A stretch of 64,000 nt of DNA from contig VZRZ01004628.1 of assembly GCA_013398175.1 (NCBI GenBank), forward strand, positions 1,126 through 65,125. The letters run 5' to 3'. The position numbers and the translations under genes are program-made. The notes below the pieces were generated by a model. It was not told the DNA's origin. It saw nothing but the letters and a program-made list of their open reading frames with translations, and ran no database searches. Below, piece after piece: positions 49,281-60,985 of the stretch (its first letter is position 1; each line of letters starts with the position of its first letter). This DNA is from Climacteris rufus. Lineage: Eukaryota > Chordata > Aves > Passeriformes > Climacteridae.

Positions 49281-52200
49281 AAGCGTGTGCTGGTAATGTG
49301 TCTGTCTCTTAACTCCCTCCCTCCCCTTAGCTCTCTTCTGGCCCAGCTTAGGTTAAAAGCCTTGATTTGTAAAATGAGTACATACACTGTGTTTTAAAGA
49401 TGTAGTGGGTTTTTTTTCCCCCTACTTCTTTTTTAACTGATGGATTGCTGGTGGTTCCCAAGACACTAAAGACAGATTGCTTTACCTGATATACTTCTGT
49501 TTTTAAACAAAACATTTCTTGTTTTCTTCCTCAAAGATTAGCCAATATCCCTTAGATTTATCAGGAAAGCTTTAAATCTAACACTTTAGTGTCTGGAAAA
49601 AAACTCTATCCTTAGTCAGTCTTATACCAGCAGATTCATCTCAGTTTATTTACAGAAAATCTTGATGAAATGATTGTCTGCTACTAGTGATCAGCAAAAA
49701 GAAGGCCTGTTTGGAGTGTAACAGCTGCTTTTCTGATTCATTCTCCTGAAAAATATAGAGCTGAGATCTGCATGATCAGAAAAACACAGAGTAGTCACCA
49801 TCCATTACTCAGTTCTGACCCATCTTTGTCCACCTGTTCAAATGCTTTCTTTACAGTACAAAAGCTCTGTAATGATATATCTGTTTTCTTTATTACACAT
49901 AATTTGGGATTTTATGGAAATGCTTAGGCAAGGCAAAACCAAAAAAATGCAGCTTCTGAATATGTATCACAGAAAAGCAAGATGCCTGAAATTCTCACTT
50001 TTTATCTCCAGGCAGATACCACAGTTATGTAGGAGGAAAAAAAACTGGCAGAAGATTTAGCTATGAAGATTGCCTAGTTCTGTGAATAGAGACACTGGTT
50101 TTACATTCGTGAGTACAAGAAGACTCTCAGGTAACTTTCCACAGCTCATATCTTTTCAATAGGTACTTACGGTGTTTTACTACTTCAGGATTTTCCCTAG
50201 AGTGTGTGGGGGGGCTATGTTTAGTGCAGAGTTTCTCCTCTCATTGTTTTTGTATTTTTAATCTGCCTTCTGAAATCAATATTCAGCCAAATCCCTGCAA
50301 AGAGAGTCTGAAATCTTAATCAGACTTCCTGTAACTTTTTTCTAGTTGGAAACTTTCAGGTGCCTTGTATCTTAAGGAGAGGGCAGGGACTAAAATCAGC
50401 AGTATTTAGCCTGATTTACCTTTATTGTCCCAGGGCTTTCCAAGAATTTAGACACTTGAATACCAGATGATTGCTCAGGTTCTCCACATTAGTTTGTTTC
50501 TATTAGCTATATTGCCTCAAGTTAAGAGAGTACAGAGACAGTGCTTAATATCAGATATAGTGATTAGCATGCTATCATGCTCTGTGGAGTCCCAACATTC
50601 ACCTTCTAGTCCTGACGCCAAAATAAACATTTTTCCTCCTTTAGAAGTACCTCTGGCAATAGTTCTTTAGTTTTGCTGAGATTTCTGGCAGGGAAACTAA
50701 GAGTACTTCCTGTGAAAAAAGCACACTAAGGCATCTTTACCAAGAATACATATGGTAGTAGGAATAACTGGATATCCACACATGCTTGCAGCAGTCATGT
50801 CAAGGAGGAAAATGAAGCAAAATAGGTTCTTTTCTTGCAGAGGCCCCCAAGTCCTTTAAAGCAGTGCTTGATGTTGACAGCTACAAGTACTGGTGGAACT
50901 CATACTGGGCTGTGTACACCAGACCACAGCACGTACTCTGAGTTCAGAATGCTTTTCAGCAGCATAAATGCAGACTTATTTTCCAGTCCTACAGATTTTG
51001 TTGTCAGCTTCAGAGTAGAAATTAGGAACTTCCAAAGAATGCTCAAGTGTTGCTTTAGGTGGAGAAATATTACAGTTTTGGATGGCCATCCTTTTATCTC
51101 TCCTACTAGGAGATGTTTCTAGAGGGCTAAATCCTTATCTTCTTATAGTATGTTGTTACTTTTACAAAAATGTAGGCAAAAATAGGATGCAGAAAGAGTG
51201 AACCAGTGGTTCTTGAAGACAAGTATCTGCTCTTGTGAAAGAAAGGAGAGGTGTTACTGAATCAAAATGGTAGAAGCAACACACAGCTATGGTACTCTGC
51301 TTACTAGCAAAAGAATGAATTTGGAGGAAATAAGTCAAGTATCTAAAGCAGAAACTGGCAGCATGCAAACCTCTAATGCCAGTGCCATGGCCTCCATAAA
51401 CCTTAGAATGATGCTGGTTCAGACCAAAGTTCATATAACTCTGTGTCATGTCCTAAGAGCACCAAGAGTTGATCTTTAAAACAAGACAAAAGCAACAGAG
51501 CTGCCTCAAAAGTTGCTTCTGTGGTATAGCTTTCTGGGTTACAAAACCATCAGAGGTTAGAAACTTCTGTAAATACCTATAGTACTTCCATACACAGCAC
51601 TCAGTGATATGTTTGACTCCAATATAATAATACAACTCGGGTAGTCTGGGACATATCCATTTGTTTGAGCAATGTCCTTCTTCCTTTCTGTATGTTGCAG
51701 AAGTGCATGTTAGAGTAAGTAATTTGGTCTTTTTGTGGGCCTTTGTTCCCAATTTTATTTAACAAAGCTTTAAAACTTAGTACTTTTCAATCAAATGAGG
51801 GTGAAGTGAGAAGTGATAGTAAGGATTGCCTCCGAGTCATGTACAGGTAAATTCTGTGATTTAAGGATAATTTCAACAAATCTTCAAGACTTTGAATGCT
51901 TTCTTGCAAGTTGTGGGCAAAAGCCCAAGCTATTCTGTTTTTTTATGAGATACTCAGTTATTGGTGTTGGAAGATAGTTTAAACAAAAGAATAAACTTTC
52001 TTCTTCCTCAATTACTTGTTGCTTATTAGACCATGCAGTGCTTGCACACCTTTTGCAGTCTTCTGCAAAGGCTGGAGTCTTCTGTGTGGCAAAGAAAAAA
52101 ATATTACTTTTGTGAAACTTTCGTTGGTAGGAAGAGGAAGTGTTCTCTGTAGTTCTTTGAAGGGATTCTTGCAGTCCCTAAAATATGCTGTCTTCCAGGG

Positions 52201-53374
52201 CTACTTTGAGATGATATATTAGCCTGCCTTTTCCTTAAAAGTGGCCTGCCCAGAGCCTCTCCATTTCTCCTGAGAAAGCTCCCTCTTCATACCATTGCCA
52301 GATCCCATCAGGGGCACTGCCTGTGGACAGCTGGACTAGTGGTTCAAGCAATACCTGCTTTCTCCCTGCACAGAAGTCCCTCTCCATATGCCCAGTGTGG
52401 ATGTGGCAGTGCACGTTGCAAAACTCCCTGTAAGTCATCTGAATTAGCTTCCTGGTAATCCAGTCCTTAGAGGTGCAGCGTACACTCCAAAGCAGTCTCC
52501 CTGTTAGACTGTAGCTGACTTAGGTGGCCGTGCTGTGTCACAGTTGCTTGCTCTTCCTAGAAAAAGGCAAAGGACTGATGAGGAAAGACCACCTTAGCCA
52601 CAAACATCAGCAGCAGACTAATCAAGGGACACTCCCTAGGCAGGCAGGGGTAGGCTCACTGTTGCAGCAGACTGTCACAAAGGATGACTCAGGCTGCTTA
52701 GCACAAGCCAGCAGAAAGGGTTTACTTGTATAGTAAGTGCTGATAGGCCTGAGCTGTTGGTGTACAGTTTCAGTGCTGTTTAAGCACTGCTTAATGTTAT
52801 AAAATCGTATCACTCCTGGGAGGATATAGTTAAGACAAACAACTTCATACAAAGCTCTTTCCAAGTTATAAAAAATCTGAGTAAATGTAAAAATCTGTAA
52901 ATGTATAGTGGAATCCGAGAATAGGTTGCACAACGGCTATATTGCATGTCATTGTACCGAGATACCATCAGAAAGCTGGTGGTAAATTTACTATAAAACA
53001 GAAGAAAGGATTCAAGACACACTGTGGAATCCAGTCAGCATAGTTGGCTGTAGGTGCTGGCATTGCACAATGTAAATACAACTTTATTTAACCCAGCAGT
53101 TTGTTGTCAGCTGTACAGCAAGAGGTTATGGAAAGGGTCCCAGGAGAGTCAGATATGCAGATACCCACCTGTGTCTGAAATAGGCGTAATGACTCTGCTG
53201 ATGCTAAGAAAATTGCAGAGGCCTTCTGAGGAGGTGTCTCTAGAAAAAAGTCTGTGCTGTCATATGGGGACAGGTGGAGGTGGTCAGGAGCAAAGGCCTG
53301 TGTGACTGTTATCAAAGATGGTATGGATGCACTACTTTTCCTGTGTATTAGGGTTGTCAGAAAGACTTCATTAG
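49281..53374. other. Intergenic, 4.1 kb, no gene supported
   Basis: AT-rich sequence without a recognised gene, RNA gene or repeat family. The short open frames on both strands (for example 50835-51122 plus, 51453-51752 minus, 52622-52933 minus) have no known motif. Confidence 0.55.
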
Positions 53375-53480
53375 ATCAGGTTCTGACCAATCTGGTCTAG
53401 TTGAAGATGTCCCTGCTCATTGCAGGAGGGCTGGACTTGATGACTTTTAAAGATCCCTTCCAACCCAATCTAGTGAGTAT
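53375..53480 (+). mobile_element. CR1 LINE 3'-end fragment
   Basis: The stretch 'ctggtctagttgaagatgtccctgctcattgcaggagggctggacttgatgacttttaaagatcccttccaaccc' is the forward CR1 3' terminus. Confidence 0.92.
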
Positions 53481-54114
53481 GCACTGATCCCTTCTCAATG
53501 GGATAACCTATTCTGAGTGTCTGAGAAAACTTCCTGATAGCAGTTTCCAAACTGAAGTGACAGCTCTATAGTTGATTTCACTCCCAAACCCACTATCCTA
53601 TTTTCACAGCTAACACTTTCACAAGCAGTGAAACGTCAGCAGTGACTCTTCATGAGGTCTTAGCTCTGAATTTGGAGCAAGTGTTTGGGTGAAAACTTTT
53701 CTATGGAACAGAGAAATTTTATATATATATTTTTTTAATATATTGCTTAACTTAATACACTTTGTTATTCATGTCAGATTTGTGTTAAATGATGCACATT
53801 GCTCTGGGATTTTGTCAAAGCAATCATAAACATACAGATAAAGGAAATGGTGATTCATTTTGTATTGCGAAAGATAAGCCAGGAGATTTACCTCAGGTGT
53901 TTTCAAACAACCTTATCTTGTATTACAAGGACTAGAGCATAGTGTGTTCAGAACAGTGTCCAAAGGCTATTATCTTCTTACCATTACTTACTTCTCAGTG
54001 GAACATTCCCAGTGAATGAACACAGACACTGGACAAGCTGCAGTAGTACCCTCCTGTGGCACCGTATAACTTCTTATGCTTATGACTTGACAAGTCAGTG
54101 CATGATGTGATTTG
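53481..54114. other. Intergenic, nothing recognised
   Basis: AT-rich spacer with a short AT run (tatatatatattttttt) near 53720. No gene is seen. Confidence 0.6.
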
Positions 54115-54205
54115 GTATTGGTGATAGTCCCACTTTGAGTGGGGAGTTGGACCAGGTGACTTCCAGAGAACCCTTCTGAGGTTTTTTAATTATATAGTCC
54201 TTGAC
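54115..54205 (+). mobile_element. CR1 LINE 3'-end fragment, diverged
   Basis: The stretch 'gtcccactttgagtggggagttggaccaggtgacttccagagaacccttctgagg' follows the forward CR1 3' end (subfamily with 'gttggaccagatgacctccagaggtcccttcc'). Confidence 0.8.
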
Positions 54206-56243
54206 TTATTATCTATAAGCACAATGGCAGCATTTGAGCAGAGAATGCAATATTCCAGACAAAGCAAACAGACTATCCGGAAACTTTAGTCTCTGTTGAG
54301 GAAAAAGACAAAGTGGATAGAGTTGAGGCAATGATGTAACTTGTTTTAAAAAAGAATGAACCAATTTTGTGGGTAGATAAAGAATTATGGGCTGAAGGCT
54401 AGGATCCAAGGACTGCTCACCTACACTATATCAGTACCAAATAAGTAAAATGAAGAAACAAAAGATTGCACTAAGTTCTGGCAGCCCCATTCTTGATTAC
54501 TACATTTCTGTCACAGCTAGCAGAGCACTGTCAGAAGCTTTCTAAAATCATTATATTGACTGGTGCCAGCACTATTTTAATTATTGCAGTTGAATCACAG
54601 ATGACTGAACTTTAGGAGTTGAACTGCATCCATATCTTTCTATAACAACTCTCCCTTTGCTCTGGAAGCTAGAAAAATTCAGAGTGGTCTGATCTCTTAG
54701 AACAAGAGAAACCACATTGTTCCATATTATAACTTCACTACAAGGGACTCAGACTAAGCTTTCTGCGGAGTCTGAAGGCAATTAGAGAATATGTATACTT
54801 TTTTTTCCTTGGCATTCATAACTTGCATGTCCGGAGTTTTCTGCTCAGTTGACAAATGCATTTTCTTCACCTGTTGCATAAGACACACCTGGTGGTGTAT
54901 CCGCATCTGTAGGGGCATGTGACAAGATAATCATCTTAGCGTGCAAACAGGTGATCTTTGACAAAATCATGACCCTGACTTGACTGAGAAATGCTCATAA
55001 AGCTGGGAAAAACTAAAGCTTTCTTTTTCTGAGAGCTTAATTTGTATGCTTTGGGCTTTTGGAAGCACTCTTCTAGTAGTTGCTTCCATCAAGGAAGAAA
55101 GTAATTGTCCCTGCCTGTCCCTGGCCACTGATGTGCACATTGTGTTGTATTCACCATCAAGCATGAAAAAGCAGCAACGCTGGTGTGTGTGGGGGAGTGT
55201 GCATAGAATTTCCACAGTAGCACAGAATTTTGGTCCCTGCTGTAGGTTACCAGGGCAGAACAAATCTTTGTGAGGGGAGGTAATGATGGTGCTCCAGAAG
55301 CAGCTCTGTACTGCGTGGCTGCATAGGCTGGGGCTCAGAACAGCAAAAACCCCCTGCTTTCTCTCTCATGAAAGTGAAAATCAGAGTTGACCCTCTCATG
55401 CAGAGGTTTGGGTCTCATGAACTCTGGTCCTACAGAAAGGGAAGCATTGAGAACCAAGGAAATCAGATTATGAGAACTGCAGAAAAATAGAGAAGGGAGC
55501 CATGCAGGTCAGCCACCAAACCCCCAGCTGGCAGAGAAACTGCAGCCTACTTGGACAGAGTCTTGCTGGAGTTTAGCAACATTATCACTATAAGTTTAGT
55601 TCTAATATCTAACTGAAATTTCTCATGGCATTATGGACATTATTTCTCATTCCTTCCAAAACCAAAAGATTATTTAATTTTCTTTGCAAAGGTATCTTTT
55701 GCTTACTTGAAGACTGTTATGTTTCATAGCAGCCTTCTCTTCTTTAAACCTACTAACTTCAGCTTTTACGTTTATTTATCAAAGGACGTACTCTTTGGCT
55801 GTCTAATAATTTTCACCTCTCTCCTGAGCCCTCTTTGCTTTGACAATGTCTTTCCTGAAATTCTGTCTCCAAAATGGAACTAAACACGTGAGAATCCTAG
55901 CAAATCCTGTCTTTACTTTTGGTTGAAAAATGGTTTAAAATTCTATTTGCAGAACTTTAATCAATTTTCAGCTCCAACAAGGATAAGCAACTTATTACCC
56001 CAAACATTACAGTCCAGGAATATGATATCAAGTTCTCATTATTATAATGGGAACCCTTCAGTGTATATCTTAGTAACGTAACACTAGAATCTCCTCTCAG
56101 TCCTGGTTGGTTTGTGTTGTAGTTGCCAAACATAAAACTATTCTGCAACTGAACATGGCTGCTTGGCCCATCTAGACTGAGGACTGAGTCTAGAAAAAAA
56201 GCAGAACTGTAACATCCAACATTCCCCAATATCAAAGGTACCA
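54206..56243. other. Intergenic, no gene supported
   Basis: Unique sequence. Open frames overlap on both strands at 54967-55273 and at 55957-56244 without a recognised domain. Confidence 0.5.
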
Positions 56244-56255
56244 TTGCGGAGCAAG

Positions 56256-56681
56256 AAGTGGCCTTACTATTCCAGAGAAAGTATAAAATTTCTAGATATG
56301 AGGCTTAGTGTACAATGTATTTCCAGAATGATGACTCTCAGAGTGAAGTCATCCAGAAAAATATCATTGAGGAAAAATTTGCTTCTTAGATTTACCAACT
56401 CTGAAATTAATCAAACTTTCTTGCTTTGTCATCCTTTTAGCAGAAATGTCCAACAGTTACTGAGTAATATGAACAGTTCAGCAAAACAGTTACTTCCCCT
56501 GGGCATACAATCTGGCACCTGTGATCAAGGGAAAGTAAATAGAGCTCCATGTGATGTGAATGTCTTTCAGGTGCATCAGAATGATCTGTTGAAGGAAAAG
56601 GAAAATATTTGTGTCAGAGATGATCTACCCCATATGGGAATCGCAGACCACTGTGCATTCTTTCACCACTTCAGTGAATAG
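56256..56681 (+). pseudogene. Possible remnant of an unidentified coding sequence
   Basis: The frame from 56256 reads EVALLFQRKYKISRYEA, a stop, then MYFQNDDSQSEVIQKNIIEE and a stop near 56387. In another frame an uninterrupted run to the stop at 56679-56681 includes FTNSEINQTFLLCHPF and later DLLKEKENICVRDDLPHMG. The plus frame 56244-56681 is 145 codons. Switching frames while keeping protein-like composition could reflect a frameshifted exon of a decayed gene or processed copy. I do not recognise the family, and chance in AT-rich DNA is a real alternative. Confidence 0.15.
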
Positions 56682-59123
56682 TCTTGAGAAACATGATGAA
56701 GGAATCCATAGAATGAAATACATGAATGTGAAACATGCCTCGCTTTTCAACCAATCTACCGAAAATTCTGTATTTTGAACATAGACAAAGTATTCAATTA
56801 TTGCAAGACTATTCTGACAAACTTTAAAGGGTCTCTGCATACATTGGTGGGTGCTGGTGGAATTTTATAAGTAATCTGTGTGCTCTGACATAAATCAACA
56901 GTCTTCTGTTGAAGACTTCTGGCTATGAAAATAATACAGGTGCTCATTAAATGCCCAGAGTGTTCTTTGAATTGAGAGCTGTAGGGAGATATTCCCATAT
57001 TATGTTGTTAGTTCCCTGAGGCAACTGTATCTTTGATTTCTTATGGCTTATTTAGGTTATTTTTCAACTTAAAATTACTGACTACTAAATCTCAGAATTT
57101 AGGCAGTAGAATAAAAACAGTAAAGACGCCTCTGCAGAAGGTCATTCTTTAGCAGGATGTTCCTTGTGCCATGTCCACAAGAGAAAGAGTAAAGAAATAA
57201 AAAATAGGTGCAATTTTTCATTTAGAAATGTCAAAGTATAACTGAACTGTATGAAAAAGAATTGGAGCACACATACATACACATAAATATGTACATGTAG
57301 TTAAAAACTGATAGAAAAGGTACAGGAACAAATTTCTCTCTAGTTGCAAGTAGACACGAAAAGTTCATAATCCTTAAAAAAGTGTTATAATATAAAACAA
57401 AGGTTTTATTGAATGACCCCATGAGGAGGCTTACAATTTTCTTGATAGAAAAGTGAATAAAACATGGATTTGTTAAAGTTCACCTAGGCTATAAGGATTT
57501 AATCAAGAACTTCTTGAAGCTTGTAATTCTTGGTGTTTTCTCTGAAAGATACTGTAACGTAAGAGTGAACTTACCTGATACTTCCTGCTGTATGTTTGGC
57601 ACTTTCTTGCTCTACCTGTTTGTTTGATACTCTAGAATGTATGACTTCCTTCAGGAATGAGGTTTTGCATACATAACTTTCACTCAAAAACATTCATTCA
57701 ATGCAAAGGCATTAAGAATATCCTAGAGAAACCTTCAATATATAATGAATTGTTATTTAGCTAGAAAGAGTTTGTCAAATAGATGCTGGAAAGCATATAT
57801 TATGAAGCACAGTTAAAGCAGAGTCATAGCTGTGTATATGATCATGATATAAATACGCAAAAAGGCAGAAACAGAAATCAGGTGTGGATTTCTGATGTTC
57901 AGGGGAAGTTTTTATTCAGGATATAATTTTATGAAGCTTGCTATATCCAGACTTGAACAAGACGCTTATACATCTATGTACAAATTAATACATACAAGTT
58001 ATGTATAAGTAAGCAAGCAAAATATTTTACAAAAAGTTCTTTTTAGAATCTGTGACCTTCACTGTATCCATTGGTTGCTGATGCTGTTTTAGTCTCTGCC
58101 AGCATATACAGCAAAGGAGAAAATAGGCCACAGAGATTGCAATTGCCCTTTTTCCAGAAAAAGAAAACTCTAGTTAGGAGATTTTTTACCTGTATCTGTC
58201 CAGGCAGGTGTATTTGGTGCTGTTCATCTGTTAGTACTTGAAGATAAGTAATGCCTTAAGATCCTCAAATCTACCCTGTACTGCCTTTCTCTTGGGACTT
58301 TAAAGAAAGATGCCTTTTGTTCCAGTTTGGTAACATATTAATATATTTTAGCCTACATTGAAGAAGACTAAATCCAAACTCCATGTAAGGAGGACTGTCC
58401 CTAATTGGTCAAGTGCATATGCCAGTTCCTTTAGTATGTGTACACTGGGAATGGAGGAATGTTGAGTATAGGGATATTACACATAAGAGAATTCATCACT
58501 GAGGTAACACATCAAATTGTTTTGAAGAGCAATAAAGCAGAAACTATAAATTGAACATCATGATTATACTAAATAGTTCAAATGAGAAGAAAGAGTGTAT
58601 TATTTTTTTTATTTTCAAGCCAGCCAAAACACTACCAAGTGTTTGAGTGTGAGTCTGGAGAATGCAGGCATTTTGCCCATGTTGAAAATAAAGTTAGAGT
58701 GAATTTTCTTTGAACAGATGTAGTACTGTCAAGGCTTTGGAGAGTGATTTGACTTTTTTTCATGAAGGGAAACAGTTCACTTGGATCAAATAAGCCTCTG
58801 AAAAACTGTAGTTTGTTTATTAGTATGATTGTTAGATATCCACATCCTAGCATACAAATTCTTTTAGTGCTTGTGGGGAATGGACGATGCTCAATCCACT
58901 GCAGCTCTGAATTGCTTCAGATCATACATTTTAGAAGACTATCAGATACTCTTCTAGCAGGTTTTGTACCTGTATTAAAGAAGGACCAGGAGTGACAGTA
59001 AAACCGATCCAGACAACAACAGGGTCATTAGTCCAACTCAGTGGTGTGCCAAGCTTTAGAATGGATTTTAAAGGAAAGTAGTAATTAAGGCAGGACAATA
59101 AAATGGAACATAAATTTTTCCAG
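56682..59123. other. Intergenic, nothing recognised
   Basis: AT-rich unique sequence without recognised genes or repeat families. Confidence 0.55.
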
Positions 59124-59157
59124 AGGTATCAGATCGTGCTGTACTGATCTGATACCT
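59124..59157. repeat. Perfect 12-bp inverted repeat, 10-base loop
   Basis: AGGTATCAGATC (59124-59135) and GATCTGATACCT (59146-59157) are exact reverse complements around gtgctgtact. It would form a stable short hairpin. The arms also contain BclI-like TGATCT/AGATCA-type sequence similar to the arms of the inverted repeat at 42127-42280, possibly by chance. Confidence 0.85.
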
Positions 59158-59690
59158 TTGATAAAAGAAATTATCTAGTTAAGAGAAATACTATTGATTT
59201 AATTTGCTTCCAGAAGAACCAATAATACAGTACCAGTTTGAAAATCTTGCAACTGAGAGAGCTGCACTTCTGATGAACACAGAAAAGATATACAGGGACT
59301 TCAGAACACAGACAAGCGATTGATCTGTGGTATGTTTGAAATGTAGGATTGAAAGGAGATGTAGACAGTGGATGGAATATGACAGACTTCTGAATATAGT
59401 GATTACAGCTAGGTAAGACTGCAGTTATTAAGGTCTGAGAAGAGCACTGCTGGTAACTTATGTGTGAAGGGCAACAATCTAATTATGAGTTTTAGTTTTC
59501 TGAGCCATATTAACTGAGGGACTGAGGAGGTTTCTATGAATACTCTCTCTTCTTTTTTATGTTCCTTATTGAATATTGTTTTGTCATGTGCAGCAAGTGT
59601 AGGTTACTTCTCTTCCTTTCTCCCATTGGGAGAGAAAATGTTTCTCTTCCAAATTCAGATCACAGCATCAACAGTTTTGTTTTGGTGGTT
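59158..59690. other. Intergenic, nothing recognised
   Basis: AT-rich unique spacer before the TG microsatellite. Confidence 0.55.
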
Positions 59691-59760
59691 TTTTTTGTGG
59701 TTTTGTGTGTGTGTGTGTGTGTGTGTGTTTGGTTGGTTTGGTTTGGTTCTTTTTCAAGAC
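59691..59760. repeat. (TG)12 microsatellite in a T/G-rich stretch
   Basis: An uninterrupted TG run spans 59704-59728. It is flanked by T-rich sequence on the left and TTGG/TTTGG repeats on the right (to about 59750). It explains the Val/Cys-rich open frames at 59536-59780. Confidence 0.95.
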
Positions 59761-60599
59761 TGTTGAAGTACTTTGATTAAAAAATAACAAAAATAAACCT
59801 TATTTGGCATTGGTTGTTTAAATAATCTAATTTAAATAGTTCTGAATTATGCGAAAGCCAGCCGGCATATCAACCATCCAAAGATTAACAGAGTTTATGC
59901 AGAGAATGCAGCCCAATTGATATTCCTGCTATCTGCTTCCAGAGGTGTTGCTGTTCTTTTGTTAGGTAACCCTGTCACTTCAACTATTTGCCTCAACACT
60001 CAAACATATCAGTCACGTATATGGGTATTATTGTAATTTTATTTTTTACATGGAAAATCTTATCCCTGGATCAGGTGCTGAAGATCACCCTGTTTGACTG
60101 TGACCAATATTTTTCCCTGCTAAATGTTTGTTTGAGACACACCTGCACTTAGAAATTTATCTCCAGGAGATTTAAATATGTATCACCCATTTTCATCAGT
60201 TTACTTGGGACAAAGGTTTGCGTGTAACTGATATTATTATGCTTCTGAAAAACCATGTGAGTATGTTAATATTTATCCATGTGTGGAGGTAAAGGGTATA
60301 CAGATACTCCTACTTAAAAGTTGTACAACATTTTAACATTTTAAGGATTTCTTTCTTATAATACTTCTGAAATTTAGTTGTTCAGATCGAAAATGTTCAA
60401 GTTTGGTTTTCACTTGTTACTTTTTGCAATGAAAATCAAGTTTATTTGATATTTCCACTGTGAGATCAGTGTATTATGTTATAGATCACTGTTTTAGAAG
60501 ATAAAGGAAAAAAAGACTGTAATGACTAATGCCTGGTACAAGCCATCATATGACAAGAGAACACGAATCCAGCCCTTTACGCTCCAGTGTGTGATATCG
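59761..60599. other. Intergenic, nothing recognised
   Basis: AT-rich spacer without recognised features. Confidence 0.55.
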
Positions 60600-60985
60600 T
60601 GGGACTCAATCCAGTAGGTTCATGTCCTTTGTATGCTGGGATCTCCAGAGTTGAATGCAGCACTCCAGGTGGGGTCTCACCAGAGCAGAGCAGAGGGGCA
60701 GAATGCCCTCCCCTGCCCTGCTGGCCACACTGCTTTTGATGCAGCCCAGGATACAGTTTGGCTTTCTGGGTTACAAACACACACTCATGTCCAGCTTCTC
60801 ATCCACCAGCACCCTCAAATTCTCCTCAGGGCTGCTCTCAATCATTCTATGCCCAGCCTGCATTCGGCCTTGTGAATTTCATGACATTTTCACAGGCCCG
60901 GTTTTCAAGTCTGTCAAGTCCCTTTGAATGGCAGGGGCTCCAGGCATCCCCTTGTCAAGGGATATTTCATAGGATCATCAGTGAG
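60600..60985 (-). mobile_element. CR1 LINE internal fragment (ORF2 region)
   Basis: The stretch 'gctgggatctccagagttgaatgcagcactccaggtggggtctcaccagagcagagcagaggggcagaa', then 'ctggccacactgcttttgatgcagcccaggatacagtttgg' and 'ctcatccaccagcaccc', matches reverse-oriented CR1 polymerase-coding sequence common in birds. The plus-strand open frames here (60633-60991) are antisense shadows. Confidence 0.85.
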
